64,000 nt of DNA from Crocosphaera watsonii WH 8501 (GCF_000167195.1 NZ_AADV02000006.1:62001-126000); one strand, 5' to 3'; positions 9,401 through 18,581 are shown, numbered from the stretch's first letter. The notes: generated from the sequence alone by a model not told the origin. Translations and numbers: made by a program.

Positions 9401-9796
9401 TCATTCAGTTTCGGTTCCAATATAGATATCTAAGTAGCTTTCCGTTAGAGATTGAATGACTCGTTCTAATTCATCAATGAGATTTCTTCTAGTGAGTTTT
9501 TCTACAGCATCAATATGAGCAGAACTTCCGGCTCGTCCTAAATATTTATATTTGGTTTTTTTCTCATTATTAGTGGCCATAGGAAAAATTGATTCAGCAG
9601 CCTGTAGTTTATAATACCAGTAGATTGTTCCCTTTCCATTAACCTGATAACGAATAATATGACAATTAGCTGGTGCTACTTCCCCTTCCCGTTCAATTTT
9701 CTTTATTTTCTGTTTAAGAGAGCGAATTAGACTCTTAATTTGTTTGGCTCTCAGGTGGACATCTTGACTGGTCTTAAGTTCGGAATGTGATGACAT
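9401..9796 (-). CDS. IS-B passenger protein, unknown function
   Basis: From the ATG at 9796, preceded by AAGG, the product has 131 residues; an upstream in-frame TTG at 9814 would add six. Residues about 15-40 form a basic coiled-coil-like helix (RAKQIKSLIRSLKQKIKKIE). The middle holds CHIIRYQVNGKGTIYWYYKLQ and KYKYLGRAGSSAH, and the end is helical and acidic. The mix of a basic helix and a compact beta part would suit a DNA- or RNA-binding regulator, but I do not recognise the family. It is transcribed away from the transposase, and the 80-bp gap between the two genes holds one of the IS-B palindromes. The last 49 residues are also present, nearly identical, at 30169-30316. Confidence 0.65.
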   Translation of the reverse strand: MSSHSELKTSQDVHLRAKQIKSLIRSLKQKIKKIEREGEVAPANCHIIRYQVNGKGTIYWYYKLQAAESIFPMATNNEKKTKYKYLGRAGSSAHIDAVEKLTRRNLIDELERVIQSLTESYLDIYIGTETE

Positions 9797-9830
9797 TAGC
9801 CTTAACTGTAACAAACAACCTCTTTTGATG

Positions 9831-9851
9831 TTAGCGTATATATTCCGCTAA
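9831..9851. promoter_or_regulatory. IS-B palindrome 2 (between divergent genes)
   Basis: TTAGCG at 9831-9836 and CGCTAA at 9846-9851 form an imperfect 21-bp palindrome of the same length and outer arms as the copies at the IS-B ends. It sits 34 bp before the passenger start and 24 bp before the transposase start, the usual place for an operator that controls both. Confidence 0.6.
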
Positions 9852-11135
9852 TTTATAAGGTAATAAATTTTAAAAATGACCAAAAATGAAACGGCTACTT
9901 CTGTCGAGGAATTCCTGGTGTGGAGGTCTAACCTCTTCCAAGGACTAAAAGCTAGAAAAGAAACTATTATAGAATTACTCGATGCCCTCTCCAGTAACCA
10001 ACAAGCTCACTCAGTCGTTGAATTGTCTCTCAATCCTTTATTTAGAAGAGATTATAACAGTTTATATAGAGGAATTCAAGAGTTTTTACCCACTCAAACT
10101 GACCCTAATTATGAACAGAGAATTGAGACTTTATTTTCAGCGGTATCGAGAACAATTCCTCCCACTTCAAAACATTATAACTTATTTGGTATTGACACAA
10201 CTCCCTGTCCACGACCGTTTGCCGAAACGTTAGCGGATAAAACCTTTATTCATTACCCCAATCCAATTAAGGGAAATAAACCCATTAATATTGGACATTG
10301 TTATTCCGTTGTCTGCGCTTTACCTGACCAAATAGACACAGAAAAGTCCCTTGGGCTGTCCCCTTATCAGGAGAGCGAGTCCCCTCTAAACATAAAGGAG
10401 TAAATCAAGGCAATCAACAACTAAAAAAAATCTGGCAAAGTTCTTTATTTTCTGATAAATTATCTGTCTTAGTGGCTGATAGTGACTACAGCCAAAAGGA
10501 TTTTATTGGGGAACAAGTTAAGCATGAAGACGTAGTTACTATTACAATAGTTAGAAGTGACCGAGTTTTTTATCGTCAATTTATTCGGGACCCAAATCAA
10601 GCCAAAACTTCGGGACATCCCCGTTGGTATGGGGATAAATTTGACCTTAAAGATGACCAAACTTGGACTGAACCTGATGAAGTTCATCATGTTCCCTTTA
10701 CAACGAAAAAAGGTCGTCAATTAACAGTGACTATTTCGGGATGGAAACAGATGTTAATGAGAGGAACTAAAAACTATAAAATGAACAATCACCCCTTTAC
10801 TTTACTCCAGATTGTTGTCAGAGATCAAGAAAGAAATAGTATTTGGAAACCTATGTGGCTTATTGTTATTGGTTCTCGGCGCGATGAGTTAAGTTTAGTT
10901 GATTGTTATCAGTGTTATCGACAACGTTATGACATGGAACATCTTTTTCGATTTGGTAAACAAAGATTATTGATGACATCTTATTTAACTCCCGATGTAC
11001 ATCATGAAGAAAATTGGTTTAAACTAACACTTCTTTCTTCTGTAAATTTGTGGGCTGCCAGAAAATTAGCTGTGGTTTTACCCCGTGATTGGGAACAGTA
11101 TTTGAAGACTAATAAATCCATCAAAATCACCCCTA

Positions 11136-12513
11136 GTGCAGCTTAGCAAAAATAATCCACCAGTCACTTATGATCTTTAAAGCCCTTAAATTTCCAAACG
11201 AACGGCTTAGCAAAATGTTGATTAAAGTAATCAATAAAATTGAGAATTTTTTGGGATAGTTCTTCAGTTGAACGGACAGTAATTCTTTTGAGTAAACGCC
11301 TGACTAAGATCGAAAACCAACACTCAATTTGATTAAGCCACGATGTATGTTTGGGAATATAAACAAAGCGAATTCGATGAGATTCATCTGATAAAAAATC
11401 TGCTCTGCTGTCCATAGATTGCAAAATCCCCTCCTTTCCTTTTCTCCCCAAATCAATAGTAATTCTACAGCTTTCTGCTACTAATTTGACTAAGCTTTCC
11501 GATTTATGAGTGTTGAGTTGATCTACAATAAAAATCCATTCTGCTTTTTCATCAATCTTAATCGTTCTCTGGATATGTTCAGAAAAATCTTGTTCTGTTC
11601 TTGTCGGTCCAATAGAGGGACTAACGACTTTTCCTCTTGCCACATCCCAGTTCGCAATCAAGCTTAAAGTTCCGTGTCTTTCATATTCAAATTCGATTTT
11701 TTCTACTTGTTTAGGCTTGATTCTTTTGTTCGGAAATAATCTCTCAAGAGCTTGAATCCCTGTCATTTCATCTGTACTAATTAAATGAATTCCTTGTTCT
11801 AACAAAGTTTTAGCTTCTTGATGAAGTTCACAGATATATTTGACTTGCTTTTTAAATTTTAAGGGATCATCAATTTTGGCATTTAACCAGTAACGAACGA
11901 GATGTGGTTGTAATGTCGCTTCTTTTTAAAAAACGCCCCACACTACGGGGGGAAATCTTTTCGACAATTCCTCTTTTTATGGCTTCATCCGCCAACTCTG
12001 AAGGTGTCCAATGGCTCACTGGTCTGTCTGATTTTTCACATTCTTCACAAGAGATCGCTACAATCTGGACTACTTGTTCGACCGTAAAGGATTTTGTTGT
12101 TCCAGGTCTTGGGCGATCGCTTAAAATTCCTTTGATCAAGACCATTAATGCTTTCTCCGTTACCTGTTGTTCTTCGGCGGCACTCAGTTTTTCTCTCTCC
12201 TCAAACCATCGCGATCGCCACTGACGCACTTGTACTCGGTCTAATTCTAATCTTCGACTAATCGAACTATTGCTCTCTCCTGATGCTGCGGCTAAGATTA
12301 GCTTGGCTCGTCTAACAAGGCGATAGGGGTTTGTTGTCCCTCTCACTATTTGTTGGAGTACTGTTTTCTGTAGGTTGGAGAGGTTAATTGGCAATGCTTT
12401 TATCATGGACATCAACTTCGAGATTCTTCCGTTAGTTTCATTGAAACACATTGTCGTGGCTAGTCACGAAAGTTTCTGTAAAAATCTGGTGGATTACTTT
12501 CGCCAAGCTGCAC
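11136..12513 (-). mobile_element. IS630-type element, copy 1 (1378 bp), nested in IS-B
   Basis: Inverted ends begin GTGCAGCTTAGCAAAAATAA at 11136 and, read inward from 12513, GTGCAGCTTGGCGAAAGTAA. Both sides carry a TA dinucleotide, the known target duplication of IS630/Tc1-mariner elements. Excision to a single TA restores the reading frame of the IS-B transposase. The second copy at 28134-29511 has the same length and differs at only a few bases. Confidence 0.95.
11164..12451 (-). CDS. IS630-type transposase, two overlapping frames joined by +1 shift (copy 1)
   Basis: Frame A (11870-12451) encodes a helix-turn-helix region (SNSSISRRLELDRVQVRQW, residues 58-76). Frame B continues as L-Q-P-H-L-V-R-Y-W-L-N-A-K into a DDE domain whose independent start is 11805. 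Catalytic residues in B are STDEMTGIQ (Asp), FIVDQLNTHK (Asp) and SWLNQIECWF (Glu), the DD34E layout of IS630. The frames meet at a T6A5 run (TTTTTTAAAAAG on the coding strand): reading FLK and then skipping one base gives E-A-T-L-Q-P-H. Both copies in the window share this arrangement, so it is likely programmed slippage and not decay. Insertion is at TA sites. Confidence 0.85.
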
Positions 12514-12776
12514 TAGTCTAGTTCAAAGAGACTTTTCAAGAATAATTACGACCTTGGGGACTTTCGCCAAATTTCCCAAACGTCGAGGTTTTTCTTCCGG
12601 ACGTATTAAAGGTTACAAAAAAGCCCCACGAACTCGTCATGATGTTATCAAGAAAGGGAGCAAAAAATCAACTAAAAACTTAAAAGCTCCTTAGTTTTCC
12701 TCAGAATCTATAGATTAGCCCTATTTGTCAGCCAATTTTATTGACTGATACAGAGCCGATATTTTGGGATTTTAGT

Positions 12777-12797
12777 TTAGCGTAAAATATACGCCAA
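12777..12797. promoter_or_regulatory. IS-B palindrome 3 (right end)
   Basis: Arms TTAGCGTAAA and TATACGCCAA around one A make a near-perfect 21-bp palindrome 25 bp inside the right end, the mirror position of palindrome 1. The equal spacing at both ends suggests a role in transposase binding, regulation, or both. Confidence 0.62.
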
Positions 12798-12807
12798 CAA
12801 ACTTTTT

Positions 12808-14670
12808 TTGTCCAAAGTCCAATCACAAGTTCGTTATTTACTTCACTATTTAGTGATCCCCTTATTTATTGTTGTTGCTATTGAGTTAGCTTATCGTTCC
12901 CAGGCAAAGTGGGCGACAAAATGGGTTAGAGTATTTTCTTGGTTACTAGCTTTTGGATTAAGTGCATTTGATGTTATCAGGAATTTTATTGGTTTAACTT
13001 TAAAACCTGAAATATTTGCTAATGTTTTACGCTACGTTTCTGTAGAACCTCAAATACCAATCATGACAATTATTGTTAATTTATTTGTGTTAGCGGTTGG
13101 TATTGGTATTTGGGTGATAACCAAGAATTGGCGATGGTTATTTATAGGATCTGTAGTTGCTTTAATTGGTAATGCCTTACCTTCTTCTCAATTTGGCACT
13201 CTTCCTGGAAGCGCATCTGAAGCTGTTTTAGCCTTAAGTTTATTATTAACTCAATACAACTTTGAAGACGTTGAAGGATTTGAAAAAGAAGAACAATTAC
13301 AAGACCTTACTGGTTCTTTTGCCTCTATAACTGCTCCTGAAGGATGGGAAGAAACCAATTATTCAGGTTACCAAATCTTCGTAAAAGAGGAAGAAGAATA
13401 CACAATTTATCAGACAGGAACTCATCAAAAAGGGGACTTTGTGAGAATCTATGTTCCTGAAAAACCCTATGAAGAAAATGGCAAGGTTAAAGTAATTACA
13501 TACTTGCATGGTTTTGCCCTTTGTATGCCTAAATTTTACGAAAGACATTTAGAAGAATTGGCAAAACAAGGATATTATATCTTTTTCCCTGACTACCAAA
13601 AAAGTGATTATCCAAACTTTCCAAAAGATACAGAAACTTATTCAGATAATAGAACTCTTCGGGCAACCTTTCGCTATTGGTTATTTGATGTTGGTGTCTT
13701 ATTAATTACATTAATCTTGCGACAAAAAATTAATACCAAGGAGTTGAAAAAATTAATTGAAGATGGAATATTAGTCGCCTTAAGGTTTATACTTGGTACC
13801 TTATTTTTTGTGGTAGTTATTAATATTGTTTTCTTGTTTAATCGTGAGTACGGGAAGAACTTGATTAGTATGATTACCACTGTTATTGCTAGTTTAAGAA
13901 GTGCGCCCATAGAATGGCTTAAACAGTCAGTAGAAACTACAGAAATAGGATGGGAAAAGTTATGCGAATATAGTAAGCAAGTTGACAAAGATGATTTAAA
14001 CTTATCTAAAAAAGAAGTTGATTTCTATGTTTTTGGACATTCTTTAGGAGGACTTTTAGCCTTAAGTTGGCCTTACTATTTACAACAAAATAAAGATCCA
14101 AAACTAGAGAAATTTTATCCCAAACAGATTATGACGGCTGATCCTGCTCCTAATACAATTATGGGAATTCCTACTATCGCTGTCTGGGTTTTAGGGATTT
14201 TTCGCTTTCCCTTTGCAACTCAACCTCTGAAAATTGAAGAGACAGGAAAATCTCTCAATGTTCCAGTGGCAATTTTACATGGAAATAGTGATAAAATTGT
14301 CAAGCCAACTGAATGGGTTAAACCACCTTTTTCTCAGGAAAAAGGCGCGTTTTTTAATATTATTTCAACGGACAAGAAAATATATTTTTCTTTATCTAAT
14401 AAAGAAGAGAAGCTAACAGCTGATCATAATCAATCTGTGACGAATACAACCTATTATGGAGATGGTTTTATGGAGAACTTTGGAGGGGATAAAGATGGAC
14501 CTAATGCTTACAATTTTGAATATATTTGGCCTGCTTTAAAAGCAGTTATTAACCGCAATGTACAACCGCATCAATTGGAGGTAGACGGTTTTGAACTTAA
14601 GGAGTTGGAAGTGGTAGAAAATGAACCGATTGTTTCTAAGAGTTTTTGGAGTTTTCTTAATTTTGGTTAG
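12808..14670 (+). CDS. membrane-associated alpha/beta hydrolase, 5' end replaced by IS-B
   Basis: The frame opens with a TTG inside the IS-B right end, so the first five residues are IS sequence and the native start is lost or unknown. Four hydrophobic segments fill about residues 12-125, and another two lie near 290-345. A hydrolase domain surrounds them: ITYLHGFALCMP (oxyanion region, about 230), FGHSLGGLLAL (nucleophile elbow Ser, about 412), VAILHGNSDKIVKP (likely acidic residue) and a DHNQSVTNTTYYGD stretch near 550. It looks like an esterase/lipase-like enzyme tied to the membrane; the substrate is unknown. A remnant of a second copy is at 15939. Expression now depends on a promoter in or beyond IS-B. 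Confidence 0.65.
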   Translation: MSKVQSQVRYLLHYLVIPLFIVVAIELAYRSQAKWATKWVRVFSWLLAFGLSAFDVIRNFIGLTLKPEIFANVLRYVSVEPQIPIMTIIVNLFVLAVGIGIWVITKNWRWLFIGSVVALIGNALPSSQFGTLPGSASEAVLALSLLLTQYNFEDVEGFEKEEQLQDLTGSFASITAPEGWEETNYSGYQIFVKEEEEYTIYQTGTHQKGDFVRIYVPEKPYEENGKVKVITYLHGFALCMPKFYERHLEELAKQGYYIFFPDYQKSDYPNFPKDTETYSDNRTLRATFRYWLFDVGVLLITLILRQKINTKELKKLIEDGILVALRFILGTLFFVVVINIVFLFNREYGKNLISMITTVIASLRSAPIEWLKQSVETTEIGWEKLCEYSKQVDKDDLNLSKKEVDFYVFGHSLGGLLALSWPYYLQQNKDPKLEKFYPKQIMTADPAPNTIMGIPTIAVWVLGIFRFPFATQPLKIEETGKSLNVPVAILHGNSDKIVKPTEWVKPPFSQEKGAFFNIISTDKKIYFSLSNKEEKLTADHNQSVTNTTYYGDGFMENFGGDKDGPNAYNFEYIWPALKAVINRNVQPHQLEVDGFELKELEVVENEPIVSKSFWSFLNFG

Positions 14671-14684
14671 GAAATTTTTTATCA

Positions 14685-14707
14685 ATGGATAATTCACAAT
14701 TATCCAT
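14685..14707. repeat. 23-bp palindrome after the hydrolase gene
   Basis: Arms ATGGATAATT and AATTATCCAT around CAC. It follows the hydrolase stop by 14 bp. The same palindrome, with GAC in the loop, follows the hydrolase remnant at 16111, so it was probably duplicated with the gene or acts as its 3' hairpin. Confidence 0.6.
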
Positions 14708-14745
14708 TATCCATTTTCTATTGTCCATTATTGAACCCCTTAATA

Positions 14746-15851
14746 TCATGATTTAGTTTTTTTATAAATAAAACTTCTGACTGCTAAAGATAACCCATAA
14801 ATGCGAATGCGAGCAGCATTGATCGAATTGGGATCTTGGGTAGAATATCCTTCCACCGCCCCCAAAGAGTCCGGTTGCCGACCAATATTAAAAGACAGTT
14901 TTTCGGTTTCTTCAAAAGAGAGCGCACGATCAATGGTAACTGTTGCTAAATCCAGCCAAGGAGACGTTTCTTTGTTCTACTCTCGTTCCTGGGTAAAAAT
15001 CTCGGTTTTATCCCCTTCCATATCCTGGTGCAAGCGCAATTGAAGATGATAAATAACGGGTTTTTGGGAAAGTCTTTCAATATATTCCTGGCACAGATAA
15101 TCTATAGGTCTTGTTTCCTCGGGACGACGCTTTTGTTGCCAAGGTTTTTCCCAATCTTCCCCTGATACTAACCCAGAATCTACCCCCCGATCTTCAGGAA
15201 TCAAACGGTATTTAACATACCTAAGTTTCCCATCTTTAGCTTTAAAATAGTTGACCAACTTAGAGTAATAATACATTTGACCAAAAGAGTCCGGGGCCCG
15301 TCGCATGGTTTCAGCGAAAATGTCTTTAAAGAACAGATAATCGTTTGATTTTTCAGGCTATATTTGATGGAATGAACCTTTAGAGTACTACCTTCCAGGA
15401 CAAAGCGAGCTTCGCTATACTCCGGGAGCAAACCCCCTGGTTCGGCTTTATAACGTCCAGTCTGGTAATTAACGGCATATTGCCATTCTTGATCTTTCAC
15501 CCGGTTCAATTTTCCTGGATTAAATCCATTCAAACGCCGTTCCACAAAATATTCATCGCTGAATTTATCGCGGTGCAGCCGACTTAAGTTGGCTGGCATC
15601 CACGTTTGTAAGTTTGGCCCCGCCATGCTGCGGAAGCCAAATCGTTTGGCTAACCCTGAAAATAATCCCCAATTTAAGGGGGGAATTAAAGGCAAGGTGG
15701 GGAAAACCTGCAAACCAAGATGAGCTTCATATCTGGGGGTTGGTTGAACTTCTTCGGGTAAGTCACTATTAACATCAAATCGCGCAAAGTCTTTTCCTGG
15801 TGTACCGTAGTATTTGAATCGTTGTTTAGGATCACTGGATGATTTGTTCAT
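14746..15851 (-). pseudogene. oxylipin/catalase-like enzyme gene, frameshifted and with an in-frame stop
   Basis: The intact gene would encode about 367 residues. The first part (15851 to about 15358) reads DEYFVERRLNGFNPGKLNRV, which recalls lipoxygenase N-termini. The second part, in another frame, reads RRAPDSFGQMYYYSKLV, YFKAKDGKLRYVKYRLIP and PVIYHLQLRLHQD, which resembles the catalase/allene oxide synthase-like group. A TAG near 14980 interrupts ...FTQERE-stop-NKETSPW in the same frame (probably TGG to TAG), and the frame then runs to a TGA at 14746 through DPNSINAARIRIYG. One frameshift near 15357 and one nonsense change make a full product impossible. The family is not certain; lipid peroxide metabolism is my best guess. 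Confidence 0.65.
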
Positions 15852-15938
15852 GATTCATTATTCAGGTTTATTGGTTTTTTTATGGACTATTCTTTCATAT
15901 TCTCAGTATAGCTCAGTATAGAAGATAACTGCTCCTAA

Positions 15939-16040
15939 TCTAATGAAGAAGACGAATTAACAGCTAATCATAATGAATCTGTAACGAATACCACCTCTAG
16001 CACTACCCATTATGATGAGGACATGGAGAAAATCACAAAA
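15939..16040 (+). pseudogene. remnant of a second alpha/beta hydrolase gene
   Basis: The frame at 15942 reads NEEDELTANHNESVTNTT and then HYDEDMEK, which matches the C-terminal NKEEKLTADHNQSVTNTT stretch of the hydrolase at 12808-14670. Only about 33 codons survive. The same palindrome that follows the intact gene follows this remnant. The rest of 15852-16212 shows no gene. Confidence 0.65.
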
Positions 16041-16110
16041 CACCGTAGGGTGGCTTACAGTAATGCCCTAACCAATTTTTGTAGTGCTATAGTTAGGACA
16101 TTTTTTATCA

Positions 16111-16133
16111 ATGGATAATTGACAATTATCCAT
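16111..16133. repeat. 23-bp palindrome after the hydrolase remnant
   Basis: Arms ATGGATAATT and AATTATCCAT around GAC, preceded by TTTTTTATCA as at 14675-14684. It is the second copy of the palindrome at 14685 and could also act as the 3' hairpin of the sigma factor gene on the other strand. Confidence 0.6.
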
Positions 16134-16212
16134 TATCCATACTTAAGATAGGAGTCGGTAGAACAGAACCGCAAATTCCGATCTTCCGACTCCATAGCAA
16201 TACTACTCGAAT

Positions 16213-17169
16213 TTAACTAGCTAGATATTCTTGAATATTAGCTTTGCGTTTTCTCAGTTTAGATAAAGCCTCTCTTTCAATTTGTCTAACCCTCTCCCGA
16301 CTAATATTAAGACGAGAACCGATCTTAGCTAGGGTTAAGGGTTGTCCATCCATGAGTCCAAAACGCAAGGCAATGACTTGTTTTTGTTGAATGGTTAAGT
16401 CTTCCATCAACTTTTCTAAGTCAAACTGCAAGGAGGAATGGGTGGCAAAGTCTTCGGGGGACTGTCCCTCATCCTCGAGAAGATCCCCTAATTCTGTATC
16501 TTGATTATCCCCCACCCGTAAATCTAAGGAAAGGGGCTGACGAGATCTTTCTAGATAATCTCTGACTTGTTTGGGGGTTAAGTCTAGTTCTTCGGCCAGT
16601 TCGCTGATGGTGGCTGCCCTGCCTTTCTGTTGAGAGAGTTCCCGTTGTGCTTTCTTGATTTTATTGAGTTTTTCAGTGATGTGAATGGGAAGGCGAATGG
16701 TTCGGCTTTTTTCGGCGATCGCCCGTGTAATAGCCTGACGTATCCACCAATAAGCGTAGGTTGAGAAACGATAACCTTTGGTGGGGTCAAATTTTTCTAC
16801 TCCCCGCTGCATCCCAATGGTTCCTTCTTGGATCAGATCCAAGAGATCCAAGTTTCGCTTGAGATACTTTTTAGCCACAGATACCACTAGGCGAAGGTTG
16901 GCCTCTACCATTTTTCGCTTGGCCGCCTCTCCGGCCTCTACCACAGAACAGAATTCTTTTCTTGAGAGTTTAGCTGCCTTAGCCCACTGACTGTTAGTGG
17001 GTTCTTTTCCCGTTTCTTGAATTATCTCCTCTCGTAGCTTCTCTAAATTGATCAATCGTTGAACTCGCTTGGCATAAAGAATCTCCTCTTCATGGCTTAG
17101 CAAGGGAACACGACCAATTTCTTTGAGATAAGCCCGAACTGGGTCAGGATTACTTTTAGTTAGCTTCAT
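16213..17169 (-). CDS. group 2 RNA polymerase sigma-70 factor (SigB/SigD type)
   Basis: A 318-residue sigma factor without region 1.1. The N-terminus ([21 protein letters not shown]) is the sigma 1.2 segment of cyanobacterial primary-like factors. Region 2 holds [25 protein letters not shown] and [18 protein letters not shown] (about residues 88-152; -10 recognition). Region 4 ends with [14 protein letters not shown] (about 285-300), the helix-turn-helix for the -35 box. Group 2 factors adjust transcription to light, nutrients and stress and are not essential. Length and N-terminus fit the SigD or SigB class; I cannot decide between them from sequence alone. It is monocistronic with a 312-bp upstream gap. 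Confidence 0.92.
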   Translation of the reverse strand: MKLTKSNPDPVRAYLKEIGRVPLLSHEEEILYAKRVQRLINLEKLREEIIQETGKEPTNSQWAKAAKLSRKEFCSVVEAGEAAKRKMVEANLRLVVSVAKKYLKRNLDLLDLIQEGTIGMQRGVEKFDPTKGYRFSTYAYWWIRQAITRAIAEKSRTIRLPIHITEKLNKIKKAQRELSQQKGRAATISELAEELDLTPKQVRDYLERSRQPLSLDLRVGDNQDTELGDLLEDEGQSPEDFATHSSLQFDLEKLMEDLTIQQKQVIALRFGLMDGQPLTLAKIGSRLNISRERVRQIEREALSKLRKRKANIQEYLAS

Positions 17170-17481
17170 AAGAAATTTTTTATCTGGTAGTTTAGTTTCG
17201 GATAATGAAGAGTAAGTAATAGTGATATATAAAAGGAAAAGCTTATAATAACAAAATTTTGATAGTGGTTGCTGTTTCTTTAGATTTTTGTTAGAAGATC
17301 ATAGCTTTGTCTTTTCAACAGGGAAGTCATTTGAGAATACATCTTTGTCTAGGTATGATTCCTTAGCTCTTTAGTTAGTTCCTTAATAATAATACATCAT
17401 TATGTTAATTTTTGTAAAGTTTCTAAACATAGCCAATTCCCTTCCCAACAGAATATACGTTACTTTTCAAGAAAAGCTAGG
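17170..17481. other. 312-bp gap upstream of the sigma factor gene
   Basis: AT-rich and without a convincing frame. It must contain the sigma gene promoter on the minus strand and probably the eroded left part of the tnpB element on the plus strand, but I see no intact IS200/IS605 left end. Confidence 0.5.
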
Positions 17482-18567
17482 AATATATGCCTATTGCAAT
17501 GGCTAAAGGAATGTTATTCCCAGGTCTTGCAGTCAACTACCCTCAACTTAACTAAAGCTTTCAAGAATTTTTTTGACAAAGTAGCTCAATACCCTAGATT
17601 CAAGTCTTATCATGGCAAGCCATCCTGTCAATATCCTCAAAACTGTGAGGTGGTAGATAAGGGAGTTAAAGTGCCTCAAATTGGTGTGATTAAAGCCTCT
17701 ATTCATAGGTTGTTTGACGGCCAATTAAAAACTGTAACTATTACTAAAACACCAACTCAGAAATATTATGCTTCATTGTTGTTTGACACTGAACAAGAGA
17801 CTCCTGAAGTAGTTCCAAGGGTCAAAGTTACAGGAGTTGATTTAGGACTTAAAGACTTCTGTATTACCCATGATGGCGTAAAAACATCTAAGTATGCTAA
17901 CCCTAGACATCTAAAAAAACATGAAAAAAACTTAGCTAGAAAACAAGCCAAATTAGCCCGTAAGAAGAAGGGTGCGGAATGCACCGCCGCTTCCGACCTG
18001 CCGTTCAACGGCAGGTCGGTCGGCGGAAGTAAATCAAGAGAAAAAGCACGAAAGCTATTAGCTAGAGTTCACGAACGTATTAGCAATGCCCGTCAAGACT
18101 TTCTACACAAGTTATCAAGAAAAATTGTTGATGATAATCAGGTAGTAGTCGTTGAGAATTTGAACGTCAAGGGTATGGTTCGTAATCATAACTTAGCTAA
18201 GGCTATCTCTGATGTCGGATGGGGAATGTTTGTCAATTTCCTCGCTTATAAACTAGAGCAAAAAGGTGGTTTATTAGTTGAGATTGATAGATGGTTTCCT
18301 AGTAGTAAAACTTGTTCTAATTGCCTACATCCAATGTCAGAAATGCCATTAGATGTTAGAGAATGGACTTGCCCCAGTTGCGGTACACACCATGATAGGG
18401 ATGAGAACGCCAGCAAGAACATTAGAGCAGAGGGGATCAGGCAATTATCGGTCTTGGGAACCAGGACTGCTGCTGAAGGAGGAGAAGTCAGACCAAAAGG
18501 TGGGCGCAAGTCTGTCTTGAGGCATTCTCCTGTGAATTCAGAAGCCCCAACTATACCGATAGGTTAG
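17482..18567 (+). pseudogene. IS200/IS605-type TnpB nuclease, 5'-truncated
   Basis: The frame is open from 17482 (stop at 17479) with only a TTG at 17494 as possible start, and about 50-60 N-terminal residues expected in the family are missing. The RuvC-like catalytic residues are all present: GVDLGLKDF (Asp), VVVENLNVKGM (Glu) and DRDENASKNI (Asp). A four-Cys zinc finger (CSNC, later CPSCG) lies between the last two. An 18-20 residue insertion (about residues 160-178) is encoded by a GC-rich double hairpin. TnpB proteins are RNA-guided nucleases that help the element persist; the missing N-terminus makes activity doubtful. No tnpA is nearby. The stop codon lies inside the right-end hairpin. 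Confidence 0.8.
17971..18028. repeat. GC-rich double hairpin inserted in frame in tnpB
   Basis: GGTGC/GCACC (17971-17985) forms a small hairpin. It is followed by a perfect 13-bp palindrome (CCGACCTGCCGTT, one C, AACGGCAGGTCGG; 17993-18019) with flanking CCGCC/GGCGG. The block is far more GC-rich than the gene around it and keeps the frame open, adding residues that other TnpB proteins lack. Confidence 0.7.
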
Positions 18568-18581
18568 TTGGGGTAGTTCAC
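18541..18581 (+). other. right end of the IS200/IS605-type element, candidate 3' end of guide RNA scaffold
   Basis: CCCCAACTA (18545-18553) pairs with TAGTTGGGG (18565-18573), and the end follows as GTAGTTCAC (18581). Such a subterminal hairpin plus a short cleavage motif is typical of IS200/IS605 right ends. In TnpB systems the right end is transcribed as the omega RNA, and the guide is the flanking DNA, here from 18582 on. Confidence 0.5.

Larger units (their letters stand above)
9876..12694 (+). pseudogene. IS-B transposase, broken by a frameshift and by IS630 insertion
   Basis: The first part (9876 to about 10346) begins MTKNETATSVEEFLVWR. A frame change near 10341-10350 then leads into the second part, which reads W-A-V-P-L-S-G-E-R-V-P-S, LVADSDYSQKDFIG and later MEHLFRFGKQRLL. 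The third part lies beyond the IS630 element (12516-12694) and reads LVQRDFSRIITTLG, ending KNLKAP. If the IS630 element and one TA are removed, ITPS joins to LVQRDF in frame, so the reconstruction is secure. The full protein would have about 480 residues and resembles a family of DDE transposases common in cyanobacteria. In its present state it cannot make a full enzyme. Confidence 0.85.
9267..12822 (+). mobile_element. IS-B: insertion sequence with passenger gene, split by an IS630 element
   Basis: The ends match as inverted repeats: TTGGACTTTGGATAAAAAAC at 9267 against the reverse complement of the right end at 12822, which reads TTGGACTTTGGACAAAAAAA. Without the nested IS630 (11136-12513 plus one TA) the element is about 2.18 kb. 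It has two divergent genes: a leftward 132-codon passenger gene (9401-9796) and a rightward transposase gene (9876-12694, broken). Three 21-bp palindromes lie at both ends and between the genes. No target duplication is evident, and the two flanks belong to different genes, which suggests rearrangement after insertion. A 282-bp left-end fragment of the same element is at 30035-30316. Confidence 0.82.

Noticed and set aside
12808-12822. TTG at 12808 as the true native start of the hydrolase
   Set aside because: It lies inside the IS-B terminal repeat; the native start must have been lost or lies downstream.
14801-15043. 80-codon plus-strand frame
   Set aside because: Antisense to the oxidase-like pseudogene, whose frame is well supported.
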